64,000 nucleotides of DNA from Colletes latitarsis (taxonomy: Eukaryota > Arthropoda > Insecta > Hymenoptera > Colletidae). Location: positions 12,046,001-12,110,000 of the forward strand of contig NW_027488366.1 in assembly GCF_051014445.1 (NCBI RefSeq), read 5' to 3'. The notes below the pieces were generated by a model that was given only the letters and a program-made list of their open reading frames with translations, made no database searches and was not told where the DNA came from. A program made the translations under genes and the position numbers. Below, one piece after another: positions 39,901-53,844 of the stretch. Positions within the stretch are counted from its first letter, which is position 1; the number at the start of each line of letters is the position of its first letter.

Positions 39901-42900
39901 CTCCTGGTTTGGATCGCATAGTAATGTGGTACCACACTGAAACAGTCGATTAAACCAGGTTTCGATCAATATTTTTGAGGATAACGCATGTTAGGTCTAG
40001 GTTAGGCCTGGGATTTTCACTCATCAGACTCATACTTTCGCATTCTTCTCATACTTGTTGAACGGATCCTGGGTTTTTTCTGGATTGGGTCACGTAGTAG
40101 TGCGGTACCACACTGAAACAGTCGATTAAACCTGGTTTCGATCAATATTTTTGAGGATAACGCAAGTTAGGTCTGGGATAGGTCTGGGATTTGCCCTCAT
40201 CAGACTCATACTTTCGCATATTTCTCATACTGGATGGCTAGATCCTGGGCTTTTTGTGGATTGCATCACGTAGTAATGAAGTACAACACTGAAACAGTCA
40301 ATTAAACCTGGTTTCCATCAATATCTTAGAGGACAACGCAAGTTAGGTCTGGGATAGGTCTGGGATTTGCCCACATCAGGCTCATACCTTCGCGTTTTTC
40401 ACATACTTGTTGAACAGATCCTGGGTTTTTTCTGGTTTGGATCACGTAGTAGTGTGGTACCACACTGAAATAGTCCATTAAACCTGGTTTGGATCAACAT
40501 TTTAGAGGATAACGCATGTTAGGTCTCGGTTAGGTCAGGGATTTTCACTCATCAGACTCATACTTTCGCATTCTTCACATTCTTGTTGAACGGATCCTGG
40601 GTTTTTTCTGGTTTGGATCACGTAATAATGTGGGACCACACTGAAACAATCAATTAAACCTGGTCTTGATAAATATTTTAGAGGATAACGCATGTTAGGT
40701 CTGGGATAGGTCTGGGATTTGCCCTCATCAGACTCATACTTTCGCACACTTCACATACTTGTTGAACGGATACAGGTTTTTTTCTGGTTTGGTTCACGTA
40801 GTAATGTGGTACCACACTGAAACATTCATTTAAACCTGGTCTTGATAAATATTTTAGAGGATAACTCATGTTAGGTTTGGGTTAGGTCTTGGATTCGCCC
40901 TCATCAGGCTCATACTTTCGCATATTTCTCATACTTGTTGAACTGATCCTGGGCTTTTTCTGGTTTGGATCACTTAGTAATGTGGTACCACACTGAAACA
41001 GTCAATTAAACCTGGTTTCGATCAATATTTTAGAGAATAATTCATGTTAGGTCTAGGTTAGGTCTGGGATTTGCTCTCATCAGGCTCATACTTTCGCACA
41101 CTTCAGATACTCGTTTGGCAGATCCTGTGTTATTTTCTGGTTTGGATCGCATAGTAATGTGGTACCACACTGAAACAGTCGATTAAGCCAGGTTTCGATC
41201 AATATTTTTGAGGATAACGCATGTTAGGTCTAGGTTAGGCCTGGGATTTTCACTCATCAGACTCATACTTTCGCATTCTTCTCATACTTGTTGAACGGAT
41301 CCTGGGTTTTTTCTGGTTTGGATCACGTAGTAATGTGGGACCACACTGAAACAGTCGATTAAACCTGGTTTCGATCAATATTTTTGAGGATAACGCATGT
41401 TAGGTCTAGGTTAGGCCTGGGATTTTCACTTATCAGACTCATACTTTCGCATTCTTCTCATACTTGTTGAACGGATCCTGGGTTTTTTCTGGTTTGGATC
41501 ACGTAGTAATGTGGTACCACACTGAATCAGTCAATTAAACCTAGTTTTGATCAATATTTTAGAGAATAATTCATGTTAGGTCTAGGTTAGGTCTGGGATT
41601 TTCACTCATCAGGCTCATTCTTTCGCATATTTCTCATACTTGATGGCTAGATCCTGGGCTTTTTCTGGATTGTATCACGTAGTAATGTGGTACCACGCTG
41701 AAACAGTCAATTAAACCTGGTTTCCATCAATATCTTAGAGGGCAACGCAAGTTAGGTCTGGGATAGGTCTGGTATTTGCCCGCATCAGGCTCATACTTTC
41801 GCGTTTTTCACATACTTGTTGAACAGATCCTGGGTTTTTTCTGGATTGGGTCACGTAGTAGTGTGGTACCACACTGAAACAGTCGATTAAACCTGGTTTC
41901 GATCAATATTTTTGAGGATAACGCATGTTAGGTCTAGGTTAGGCCGGGGATTTTCACTCATCAGAGTCATACTTTCGCATTCTTCTCATACTTGTTGAAC
42001 GGATCCTGGGTTTTTGCTGGTTTGGATCACGCAGTAATGTGGGACCACACAGAAACAATCAATTAAACCTGGTCTTGATAAATATTTTAGAGGATAACGC
42101 ATGTTAGGTCTGGGTTAGGTCTAGGATTTGCCCTCGTCAGGCTCATACTTTCGCATATTTCTCATACTTCATGGCTAGATCCTGGGCTATTTCTGGATTG
42201 TATCACGTAGTAATGTGGTACCACACAGAAACAGTCAATTAAACCTGGTTTCGATCAATATTTTAGAGGATAACGCAAGTTAGGTCTGGGATAGGTCTGG
42301 GATTTTCCCTCATCAGGCTCATACTTTCGCGTTTTTCACATACTTGTTGAACAGATCCTGGGTTTTTTCTGGATTGGGTCACGTAGTAGTGTGGTACCAC
42401 ACTGAAACAGTCGATTAAACCTGGTTTCGATCAATATTTTTGAGGATAACGCATGTTAGGTCTAGGTTAGGCCGGGGATTTTCACTCATCAGACTCATAC
42501 TTTCGCGTTTTTCACATACTTGTTGAACTGATCCTGGGCTTTTTCTGGTTTGGATCACGTAGTAGTGTGGTACCACACTGAAACAGTCCATTAAACCTGG
42601 TTTGGATCAACATTTTAGAGGATAACGCATGTTAGGTCTAGGTTAGGTCTGGGATTTTCACTCATCAGACTCATACTTTCGCGTTTTTCACATACTTGTT
42701 GAACAGATCCTGGGTTTTTTCTGGTTTGGATCACGTAGTAGTGTGGTACCACACTGAAACACTCCATTAAACCTGGTTTGGATCAACATTTTAGAGGATA
42801 ACGCATGTTAGGTCTAGGTTAGGTCTGGGATTTTCACTCATCAGACTCATGCTTTCGCATTCTTCACATACTTGTTGAACGGATCCTGGGTTTTTTCTGG

Positions 42901-45095
42901 TTTGGATCACGTAGTAATGTGGGACCACACTGAAACAATCAATTAAACCTGGTCTTGATAAATATTTTAGAGGATAACGCATGTTAGGTCTGGGATAGGT
43001 CTGGGATTTGCCCTCATCAGACTCATACTTTCGCACACTTCACATACTCGTTGAACAGATCCTGGGTTATTTTCTGGTTTGGATCGCATAGTAATGTGGT
43101 ACCACACTGAAACAGTCGATTAAACCAGGTTTCGATCAATATTTTTGAGGATAACGCATGTTAGGTCTAGGTTAGGCCTGGGATTTTCACTCATCAGACT
43201 CATACTTTCGCATTCTTCTCATACTTGTTGAACGGATCCTGGGTTTTTTCTGGTTTGGATCACGTAGTAATGTGGTACCACACTGAAACAGTCAATTAAA
43301 CCTGGTTTTGATCAATATTTTAGAGAATAATTCATGTTAGGTCTAGGTTAGGTCTGGGATTTGCTCTCATCAGGCTCATTCTTTCGCATATTTCTCATAC
43401 TTGATGGCTAGATCCTGGCCTTTTTCTGGATTGCATCACGTAGTAATGAAGTACAACACTGAAACAGTCAATTAAACCTGGATTCCATCAATATCTTAGA
43501 GGACAACGCAAGTTAGGTCTGGGATAGGTCTGGGATTTGCCCACATCAGGCTCATACTTTCGCGTTTTTCACATACTCGTTGAACAGCTCCTGGGTTATC
43601 TCCTGGTTTGGATCGCATAGTAATGTGGTACCACACTGGAACAGTCGATTAAACCAGGTTTCGATCAATATTTTTGAGGATAACGCATGTTAGGTCTAGG
43701 TTAGGCCTGGGATTTTCACTCATCAGACTCATACTTTCGCATTCTTCTCATACTTGTTGAACGGATCCTGGGTTTTTTCTGGATTGGGTCACGTAGTAGT
43801 GCGGTACCACACTGAAACAGTCGATTAAACCTGGTTTCGATCAATATTTTTGAGGATAACGCAAGTTAGGTCTGGGATAGGTCTGGGATTTGCCCTCATC
43901 AGACTCATACTTTCGCATATTTCTCATACTGGATGGCTAGATCCTGGGCTTTTTGTGGATTGCATCACGTAGTAATGAAGTACAACACTGAAACAGTCAA
44001 TTAAACCTGGTTTCCATCAATATCTTAGAGGACAACGCAAGTTAGGTCTGGGATAGGTCTGGGATTTGCCCACATCAGGCTCATACCTTCGCGTTTTTCA
44101 CATACTTGTTGAACAGATCCTGGGTTTTTTCTGGTTTGGATCACGTAGTAGTGTGGTACCACACTGAAACAGTCCATTAAACCTGGTTTGGATCAACATT
44201 TTAGAGGATAACGCATGTTAGGTCTCGGTTAGGTCAGGGATTTTCACTCATCAGACTCATACTTTCGCATTCTTCACATTCTTGTTGAACGGATCCTGGG
44301 TTTTTTCTGGTTTGGATCACGTAATAATGTGGGACCACACTGAAACAATCAATTAAACCTGGTCTTGATAAATATTTTAGAGGATAACGCATGTTAGGTC
44401 TGGGATAGGTCTGGGATTTGCCCTCATCAGACTCATACTTTCGCACACTTCACATACTTGTTGAACGGATACAGGTTTTTTTCTGGTTTGGTTCACGTAG
44501 TAATGTGGTACCACACTGAAACATTCAATTAAGCCTGGTCTTGATAAATATTTTAGAAGATAACTCATGTTAGGTTTGGGTTAGGTCTTGGATTCGCCCT
44601 CATCAGGCTCATACTTTCGCATATTTCTCATACTTGTTGAACTGATCCTGGGCTTTTTCTGGTTTGGATCACTTAGTAATGTGGTACCACACTGAAACAG
44701 TCAATTAAACCTGGTTTCGATCAATATTTTAGAGAATAATTCATGTTAGGTCTAGGTTAGGTCTGGGATTTGCTCTCATCAGGCTCATACTTTCGCACAC
44801 TTCAGATACTCGTTTGGCAGATCCTGTGTTATTTTCTGGTTTGGATCGCATAGTAATGTGGTACCACACTGAAACAGTCGATTAAGCCAGGTTTCGATCA
44901 ATATTTTTGAGGATAACGCATGTTAGGTCTAGGTTAGGCCTGGGATTTTCACTCATCAGACTCATACTTTCGCATTCTTCTCATACTTGTTGAACGGATC
45001 CTGGGTTTTTTCTGGTTTGGATCACGTAGTAATGTGGGACCACACTGAAACAGTCGATTAAACCTGGTTTCGATCAATATTTTTGAGGATAACGC
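33978..45095. repeat. Satellite, higher-order repeat B (3,699-bp period, three copies)
   Basis: Three near-identical units, about 33978-37676, 37677-41375 and 41376-45074, each of about 21 monomers. Landmarks recur at 35393/39092/42791 and 36836/40535/44234, all exactly 3,699 bp apart. Differences between units are scattered single bases. The array breaks off near 45081-45095, where GCAAGTTAGG replaces GCATGTTAGG. The high identity implies recent amplification. No genes are seen. Confidence 0.93.
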
Positions 45096-46684
45096 AAGTT
45101 AGGTCTGGGATAGGTCTGGGATTTTCCCTCATCAGGCTCATACTTTCGCACACTTCACATACTCGTTGAACAGATCCTGGGTTATTTTCTGGTTTGGATC
45201 GCATAGTAATGTGGTACCACACTGAAACAGTCGATTAAACCAGGTTTCGATCAATATTTTTGAGGATAACGCATGTTAGGTCTAGGTTAGGCCTGGGATT
45301 TTCACTCATCAGACTCATACTTTCGCATTCTTCTCATACTTGTTGAACGGATCCTGGGTTTTTTCTGGTTTGGACCACGTAGTAATGTGGTACCACACTG
45401 AAACAGTCAATTAAACCTGGTTTTGATCAATATTTTAGAGAATAATTCATGTTAGGTCTAGGTTAGTTCTGGGATTTGCTCTCATCAGGCTCATTCTTTC
45501 GCATATTTCTCATACTTGATGGCTAGATCCTGGCCTTTTTCTGGATTGCATCACGTAGTAATGGAGTACAACACTGAAACAGTCAATTAAACCTGGATTC
45601 CATCAATATCTTAGAGGACAACGCAAGTTAGGTCTGGGATAGGTCTGGGATTTGCCCACATCAGGCTCATACGTTCGCGTTTTTCACATACTCGTTGAAC
45701 AGCTCCTGGGTTATCTTCTGGTTTGGATCGCATAGTAATGTGGTACCACACTGAAACAGTCGATTAAACCAGGTTTCGATCAATATTTTTGAGGATAACG
45801 CATGTTAGGTCTAGGTTAGGCCTGGGATTTTCACTCATCAGACTCATACTTTCGCATTCTTCTCATACTTGTTGAACGGATCCTGGGTTTTTTCTGGATT
45901 GGGTCACGTAGTAGTGCGGTACCACACTGAAACAGTCGATTAAACCTGGTTTCGTTCAATATTTTTGAGGATAACGCAAGTTAGGTCTGGGATAGGTCTG
46001 GGATTTTCCCTCATCAGGCTCATACTTTCGCGTTTTTCACATACTTGTTGAACAGATCCTGGGTTTTTTCTGGATTGGGTCACGTAGTAGTGTGGTACCA
46101 CACTGAAACAGTCGATTAAACCTGGTTTCGATCAATATTTTTGAGGATAACGCATGTTAGGTCTAGGTTAGGCCTGGGATTTTCACTCATCAGACTCATA
46201 CTTTCGCATTCTTCTCATACTTGTTGAACGGATCCTGGGTTTTTTCTGGATTGGGTCACGTAGTAGTGCGGTACCACACTGAAGCAGTCGATTAAACCTG
46301 GTTTCGATCAATATTTTTGAGGATAACGCAAGTTAGGTCTGGGATAGGTCTGGGATTTTCCCTCATCAGGCTCATACTTCCGCGTTTTTCACATACTTGT
46401 TGAACATTTCCTGGGTTTTTTCTGGATTGGGTCACGTAGTAGTGTGGTACCACACTGATACAGTCGATTAAACCTGGTTTCGATCAATATTTTTGAGGAT
46501 AACGCATGTTAGGTCTAGGTTAGGCCGGGGATTTTCACTCATCAGACTCATACTTTCGCATTCTTCACATACTTGTTGAACGGATCCTGGGTTTTTTCTG
46601 GCTTGGATCACGCAGTAATGTGGGGCCACACTGAAACGGTCAACTAAACCTGGTTTCGATCAATATATTAGAGAATAATTCATG

Positions 46685-46717
46685 TTAGGTCTAGGTTAGG
46701 TCTAGGTTAGGTCTGGG
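46685..46717 (+). repeat. Three tandem telomere-like 11-mers
   Basis: TTAGGTCTAGG twice, then TTAGGTCTGGG: 33 bp in register, one unit more than the usual two per monomer. A second case lies at 49336-49368. It shows that the 11-bp unit itself can expand inside the monomer. Confidence 0.92.
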
Positions 46718-49335
46718 ATTTGCTCTCATCAGGCTCATTCTTTCGCATATTTCTCATACTTGATGGCTAGATCCTGGGCTTTTTCTGGATTGCATCACGT
46801 AGTAATGAAGTACAACACTGAAACAGTCAATTAAACCTGGTTTCCATCAATATCTTAGAGGACAACGCAAGTTAGGTCTGGGATAGGTCTGGGATTTGCC
46901 CACATCAGGCTCATACCTTCGCGTTTTTCACATACTTGTTGAACAGATCCTGGGTTTTTTCTGGTTTGGATCACGTAGTAGTGTGGTACCACACTGAAAC
47001 AGTCCATTAAACCTGGTTTGGATCAACATTTTAGAGGATAACGCATGTTAGGTCTAGGTTAGGTCAGGGATTTTCACTCATCAGACTCATACTTTCGCAT
47101 TCTTCACACACTTGTTGAACGGATCCTGGGTTTTTTCTGGTTTGGGTCACGCAGTAATGTGGGGCCACACTGAAACGGTCAACTAAACCTGGTTTCGATC
47201 AATATATTAGAGAATAATTCATGTTAGGTCTAGGTTAGGTCTGGGATTTGCTCTCATCAGGCTCATTCTTTCGCATATTTCTCATACTTGATGGCTAGAT
47301 CCCGGGCTTTTTCTGGATTGCATCACGTAGTAATGAAGTACAACTCTGAAACAGTCAATTAAACCTGGATTCCATCAATATCTTAGAGGACAACGCAAGT
47401 TAGGTCTGGGATAGGTCTGGGATTTGCCCACATCAGGCTCATACTTTCGCGTTTTTCACATACTCGTTGAACAGCTCCTGGGTTATCTTCTGGTTTGGAT
47501 CGCATAGTAATGTGGTACCACACTGAAACAGTCGATTAAACCAGGTTTCGATGAATATTTTTGAGGATAACGCATGTTAGGTCTAGGTTAGGCCTGGGAT
47601 TTTCACTCATCAGACTCATACTTTCGCATTCTTCTCATACTTGTTGAACGGATCCTGGATTTTTTCTGGATTGGGTCACGTAGTAGTGCGGTACCACACT
47701 GAAACAGTCGATTAAGCCTGGTTTCGATCAATATTTTTGAGGATAACGCAAGTTAGGTCTGGGATAGGTCTGGGATTTTCCCTCATCAGGCTCATACTTT
47801 CGGGTTTTTCACATACTTGTTGAACAGATCCTGGGTTTTTTCTGGATTGGGTCACGTAGTAGTGTGGTACCACACTGAAACAGTCGATTAAACCTGGTTT
47901 CGATCAATATTTTTGAGGATAACGCATGTTAGGTCTAGGTTAGGCCGGGGATTTTCACTCATCAGACTCATACTTTCGCATTCTTCACACACTTGTTGAA
48001 CGGATCCTGGGTTTTTTCTGGTTTGGATCACGCAGTAATGTGGGGCCACACTGAAACGGTCAACTAAACCTGGTTTCGATCAATATATTAGAGAATAATT
48101 CATGTTAGGTCTAGGTTAGGTCTGGGATTTGCTCTCATCAGGCTCATTCTTTCGCATATTTCTCATACTTGATGGCTAGATCCTGGGCTTTTTCTGGATT
48201 GCATCACGTAGTAATGAAGTACAACACTGAAACAGTCAATTAAACCTGGTTTCCATCAATATCTTAGAGGACAACGCAAGTTAGGTCTGGGATAGGTCTG
48301 GGATTTGCCCACATCAGGCTCATACCTTCGCGTTTTCACATACTTGTTGAACAGATCCTGGGTTTTTTCTGGTTTGGATCACGTAGTAGTGTGGTACCAC
48401 ACTGAAACAGTCCATTAAACCTGGTTTGGATCAACATTTTAGAGGATAACGCATGTTAGGTCTAGGTTAGGTCAGGGATTTTCACTCATCAGACTCATAC
48501 TTTCGCATTCTTCACATACTTGTTGAACGGATCCTGGGTTTTTTCTGGTTTGGATCACGTAATAATGTGGGACCACACTGAAACAATCAATTAAACCTGG
48601 TCTTGATAAATATTTTAGAGGATAACGCATGTTAGGCCTGGGATAGGTCTGGGATTTGCCCTCATCAGACTCATACTTTCGCACACTTCACATACTTGTT
48701 GAACAGATACAGGGTTTTTTCTGGTTTGGTTCACGTAGTAATGTGGTACCACACTGAAACATTCAATTAAACCTGGTCTTGATAAATATTTTAGAGGATA
48801 ACTCATGTTAGGTTTGGGTTAGGTCTTGGATTTGCCATCATCAGGCTCATACTTTCGCATATTTCTCATACTTCATGGCTAAATTCTGGGCTGTTTCTGG
48901 ATTGTATCACGTAGTAATGTGGTACCACGCTGAAACAGTCAATTAAACCTGATTTCGATCAATATTTTTGAGGATAACGCAAGTTAGGTCTGGGATAGGT
49001 CTGGGATTTTCCCTCATCAGGCTCATACTTTCGCGTTTTTCACATACTTGTTGAACAGATCCTGGGTTTTTTCTGGATTGGGTCACGTAGTAGTGTGGTA
49101 CCACACTGAAACAGTCGATTAAACCTGGTTTCGATCAATATTTTTGAGGATAACGCATGTTAGGTCTAGGTTAGGCCGGGGATTTTCACTCATCAGACTC
49201 ATACTTTCGCATTCTTCACATACTTGTTGAACGGATCCTGGGTTTTTTCTGGTTTGGATCACGTAGTAATGTGGGACCACACTGAAACAGTCAATTAAAC
49301 CTGGTTTCGATCAATATATTAGAGAATAATTCATG

Positions 49336-49368
49336 TTAGGTCTAGGTTAGGTCTAGGTTAGGTCTGGG
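49336..49368 (+). repeat. Three tandem telomere-like 11-mers
   Basis: The same 33-bp arrangement as at 46685-46717, in a monomer of the same subtype. It is probably a copy of that monomer rather than an independent expansion. Confidence 0.92.
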
Positions 49369-50101
49369 ATTTGCTCTCATCAGGCTCATTCTTTCGCATA
49401 TTTCTCATACTTGATGGCTAGATCCTGGGCTTTTTCTGGATTGCATCACGTAGTAATGAAGTACAACACTGAAACAGTCAATTAAACCTGGTTTCCATCA
49501 ATATCTTAGAGGACAACGCAAGTTAGGTCTGGGATAGGTCTGGGATTTGCCCACATCAGACTCATACTTTCGCATTCTTCTCATACTTGTTGAACGGATC
49601 CTGGGTTTTTTCTGGATTGGGTCACGTAGTAGTGCGGTACCACACTGAAACAGTCGATTAAACCTGGTTTCGATCAATATTTTTGAGGATAACGCAAGTT
49701 AGGTCTGGGATAGGTCTGGGATTTTCCCTCATCAGGCTCATACTTTCGCGTTTTTCACATACTTGTTGGACGGATCCTGGGGTTTTTCTGGTTTGGATCA
49801 CGTAATAATGTGGGACCACACTGAAACAATCAATTAAACCTGGTCTTGATAAATATTTTAGAGGATAACGCATGTTAGGTCTGGGATAGGTCTGGGATTT
49901 GCCCTCATCAGACTCATACTTTCGCACACTTCACATACTTGTTGAACAGATACAGGGTTTTTTCTGGTTTGGTTCACGTAGTAATGTGGTACCACACTGT
50001 AACATTCAATTAAACCTGGTCTTGATAAATATTTTAGAGGATAACGCATGTTAGGTTTGGGTTAGGTCTAGGATTTGCCCTCGTCAGGCTCATACTTTCG
50101 C

Positions 50102-50111
50102 ATAGTACACA

Positions 50112-50114
<3 letters not shown>
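50102..50114. repeat. Target-site duplication, left copy, insertion 2
   Basis: ATAGTACACATAC (13 bp, up to 15 if two T's are counted) borders the poly(T) end of the minus-strand element and recurs at 56094-56106 at its other end. Confidence 0.9.
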
Positions 50115-50147
<33 letters not shown>

Positions 50148-50662
50148 CTGTCGTGGGGAAAATCTTCGAAAGACTCCCTCCCACCTCCTTGGGGAGAGGT
50201 GGGAGGGGTGTGTGGGATTCCCCGCGCCCGTACAACGACAGGCGCGGGACCTACCCACTAAAAACCCCACGGTGACCCTTCGGCACACTTTGGGAGGATA
50301 CCGGGAATCGCTCGAAGCATTCTTCCGGTATCCTCCCCGTGCCCGCGCTTTCGCGCCCATCCCCCGGGACAATCGGTCCCCCCAGTAGACACACTGCCTC
50401 ATAGCGGCGGGACGGGGCCACTCCATCCCGCCGCTATCCGTCCCGGGGCCGCGTTTAGTGGCGGCTGCGAGCCCCAACTCGCAACCGCCCGCGACCCCGT
50501 TTCCACCCCTCGGCGGCCGGGCGTTCATGGCCGCACCAGACCGCCGAGGGTGCCTCCCCTTGCGTCGGACCGGTAGGGGGAGGCACTCCTACCCCCAACC
50601 GGTCCGACACGGCGCCGCCTGGCGGGAGGAGGGTCCCCTCAGGACCCCCCTCCCAGCCTAGG
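50148..50662 (-). other. 3' UTR, minus-strand family A copy
   Basis: About 515 bp of GC-rich non-coding sequence, nearly identical to 61851-62366. It has the same succession of hairpins, including the perfect 12-bp arms ATAGCGGCGGGA and TCCCGCCGCTAT (plus-strand span about 50402-50438). Its terminal CCCCACGAC lies next to the A-tail. Confidence 0.88.
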
Positions 50663-53600
50663 TCATCCGCCACGCCGAGGCGGCCGCCCGCGACGCCTCG
50701 CGACCGGGCGACGACCTCGGGCCACCGCACGAGCGCGAGCTTCTGCGCGCCGCTGAAGCTCGCGCTCCCTCCCCGCGGCCTCCTTCTGCAACATTACGTT
50801 CTCGCAGAAGGAGGCCACGGCCCTCCACTTCTCCTCGCTGCCGAGCATGGCGCGCACCACGCCCGGCAGCGAGACATCCCGCCCGACGACGCCGACCAGG
50901 ACACGGCGCTCCCCCTCCCACGCGGGGCATACCTCCAGGGTATGATCCGCCGTGTCCTGCTCAGCGTCGCAGTGGCAGCAACGCGCCGTCGGCTCCTTCC
51001 CTATCCGGCACAGGTATCTTCCGAAGCTGCCATGCCCGGAAAATACCTGTGCCAGCCGGTAGGTGAGGCTGCCATGGCCTCTGTCCAGCCACTCCTTCAG
51101 GAGTGGCCGAACAGCCCCGACAGTCCGGTGCCCCGCGGTTGGCAGAGCCAGCCGCTCCTGCCACGCGAGCAACACGGACTGCCGGGCCTGGCGCTTCAAA
51201 TCGCCCCAAGCAGGTTCCTGCCCGCCCGGGACCGCCCCCACCCACGCACGACGGTCGACGCGGTGCCGGTACATCACCGCGTGCGACCGCGCGAGCAGGT
51301 CCATGGGCGGCATCCCCGCTAGAACCGTCGCCGCCTCATGTGACATGGTCCGATACCCGCGGACGACCCTGAGCGCCATGCGCCTCTGCACCCGACGCAG
51401 CATAGTCATGCTGCGCCGGGAGGCAGCCAGGTCGTCCGCCCAGACGGGGGCCCCGTATAGGGCCACCGACTGGACCATTGCCACATAGAGGCGACGAACT
51501 CGGCCCGCCGGGCCCCCCAGGTTGGGCAGGATCCGGCCCAGAGCCGCAACCATCCTTTCCAACCGGGGGACCAGGCAGCGGAAATGCTTCTCGAAACGCC
51601 AGTGGCTATCGAGGATCAGCCCCAGATACCTGATCTGGGGCTTCACCTCGATGTCAGCCCCACCCACCCGAATCAGAGGGGGTGGCGGATCCTGCCGAGG
51701 TGAATGAAACGCAATCACCTCGGTCTTATGGACCGCCACCGTCATCCCCATCCCCCAGATCCGGTCGACGACGCGTTGCGACCCCTCCTCCGCGCGACGC
51801 ATGGCCCTCCCCCAGTGCGCCCCGACGGCCAGCACCAGTGTGTCATCCGCATAACACACCGTGCTGACGCCGTCGGGGAGGCCGGCCCGCAACACCGAGT
51901 CGTACGCGATGTTCCACAGGATTGGCCCGAGGACCGACCCCTGCGGAACACCGCAGTACACCTCCCTCCGCATATCACCATCCCGGCCCGGATACTCGAT
52001 CCACCTGCCGCGGAGATAATCCCCGACGACCGCCCTGAGACAAGGGGGGACTCGATGATATTCGAGTCCCCTCCTTATCTCTTCCCAGGGGAGGGTGTTA
52101 AAGGCATTGGCAATATCCAAGGATATTGCCAATGCCACCCCTCCCCGGGAGACGGCCGCCTCCGAGAGGGCCCTCACACGACCTATCGCGTCGATAGTCG
52201 ATCGGCCCCCCCGGAAACCGAACTGGCAGTCGGCCAGACCGGGATCACCCCGCGACAGGTGCTCGACGAGGCGGGCAGCAATCACACGCTCGAAGAGCTT
52301 GCCCACCTCGTCGAGGAGACAAATGGGCCGGTATGCGGAGAGAGACTCCGCGGGCCGACCCTCCTTCCGGAGGAGGACCATCCTCGCCACCTTCCAACTG
52401 GGGGGGAATCGCCCGTCCCTCAGGCAGCGGTCGAACAACCGCCTGAGGTCGGCCCCAAGGACGCCCTGGGTCAAGACCCAAACCCGGCCGGGCACACCAT
52501 CCGGACCCGGGGCCGTGTTACGAACCCCGAGCCGTCTGATGGCCGCTGCCAGCTCCTCCTGCGTGACCCCCAGCTCGGCCGTCCACTCCACTGGGACAGC
52601 CGCCGCCGCCGGAGGACGCGGTCCCCTCTCCCCAATTGGGAAGAGTGTATTGACCACGTCCTCCAGCAGCCGGGGTCAAGACCCTCGGTGACGGGGGGCG
52701 CCCACGGGCGGAGCTTATTCAGCACCACCTTATATGGGCGCCCCCATGGATCGTCATCAAGGGTCTGGAGGAGCTCCTTCCATGCCTGGGTCTTGGCCCG
52801 TTTGATGGCGACCTGCAGAGCAACCCGCGCCACGCGGTATGCTCCATACAGGTCATCAGCTGCCCTCGCTCGCGCCACGCCGTCGCCTGTACGTTGACGA
52901 CGGCGCGCGCGGGTGTACTGGCGCCGGGCGCGGACAGTCGCGACTCGCAACTCCGCGATCGCGTCCGACCACCAGTACACCGCCCGGCGAGGAGAAGCCC
53001 GCCCGACCCGAGGCATCGCCGCGTCGCAAATACCCGCGACCAATGCTCCGAGCCGGGCGACCTCCTCCTCTATGCTCGGCAACTCGGCCGCTCCCTGCGG
53101 CCAAGTTGCAGCGAGAGCAGCTGCCATCAGGGCGTCCTTGTCCAGGCGCCGAAGCGCCCAGCGGCGTGGTGGGGTGCCACGCAGGCGGCCGTGTCGGGAT
53201 GCACTCGCGGCGGCAGAGACCTCCATCCGGATGTACCGGTGATCGGAGAGTGTCCCTGCCCCCGCGACCACGTGCCAACCCGACACCATGCGCACGGCGT
53301 TGGGGGTCGCGAATCCAACATCCACGATGGACCCCCCATATCGCCGCACGCATGTGTGCTCCGACCCCCGGTTCAATACCCGGAGGTCGAGCCCCGCCGC
53401 CCAATCGCCCAGGATCCCGCCGCGAACGGAGGTCCTGGGGGATCCCCAAGCCACCGACTTGGCATTAAAATCCCCCAGGACCAGCACCGGCCGGGCCACG
53501 TAGCGCTGCACGCATGCCGCGACCTCGGCCAAGTACAGCTCGAACGCAGCGTGACCGCTACGGGGCGAAATGTAGCACTCCACCACAGCGACTCCCCCCC

Positions 53601-53844
53601 AGTCCACGGCGACGAATCCCCGACCGCGCTCCAACAAGGAGAACGGTGGGGACCCGTCGCCCCCTCCCCATACCGTCGCCACCAAGCCGTCCGCGTCGCC
53701 CACCCAATGAGGGTGATCAGGGACGCGGTACGGCTCGGCGGCGACCGCCAGGCCAACCCCCCACTCCGCGAGGACTTGGGACATCAAGTCCTGTGCCGCG
53801 CGGCAGTGGTTGAGGTTGGCCTGGAGGAGGAGGCGGGGCGGCAT
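50663..53844 (-). pseudogene. ORF2 (endonuclease / reverse transcriptase), frameshifted
   Basis: Starts at an ATG (53844-53842) that overlaps the ORF1 TAA by one base (TAATG). The first about 390 residues carry the endonuclease domain as in the intact copy (QANLNHCRAAQDL, EPY, GDFNAKS, SDHRYI). The frame then breaks in a C-run: four C's here (plus-strand G's 52672-52675) against five in the intact copy (59837-59841). The second frame, to 50663, carries YRPICLL, FGFRGGRST, SLDIANAFNTL, PQGSVLGP, YADDT and the C-terminal CCHC motif, all intact. A homopolymer deletion could be a true mutation or a sequencing or assembly slip. If real, this copy cannot make the polymerase from ORF2. Confidence 0.9.

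Larger units (their letters stand above)
45096..50114. repeat. Shuffled satellite block
   Basis: Monomers resemble those of HOR-B but appear in changed order. Short multi-monomer segments are re-used; for example a monomer with GGGGCCACACTGAAACGGTC occurs near 46622, 47160 and 48043. Two monomers carry three instead of two 11-bp units. There are no genes. The last bases, CATAGTACACATAC, differ from the usual CATATTTCTCATAC and form the insertion site of the minus-strand retrotransposon. Confidence 0.88.
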
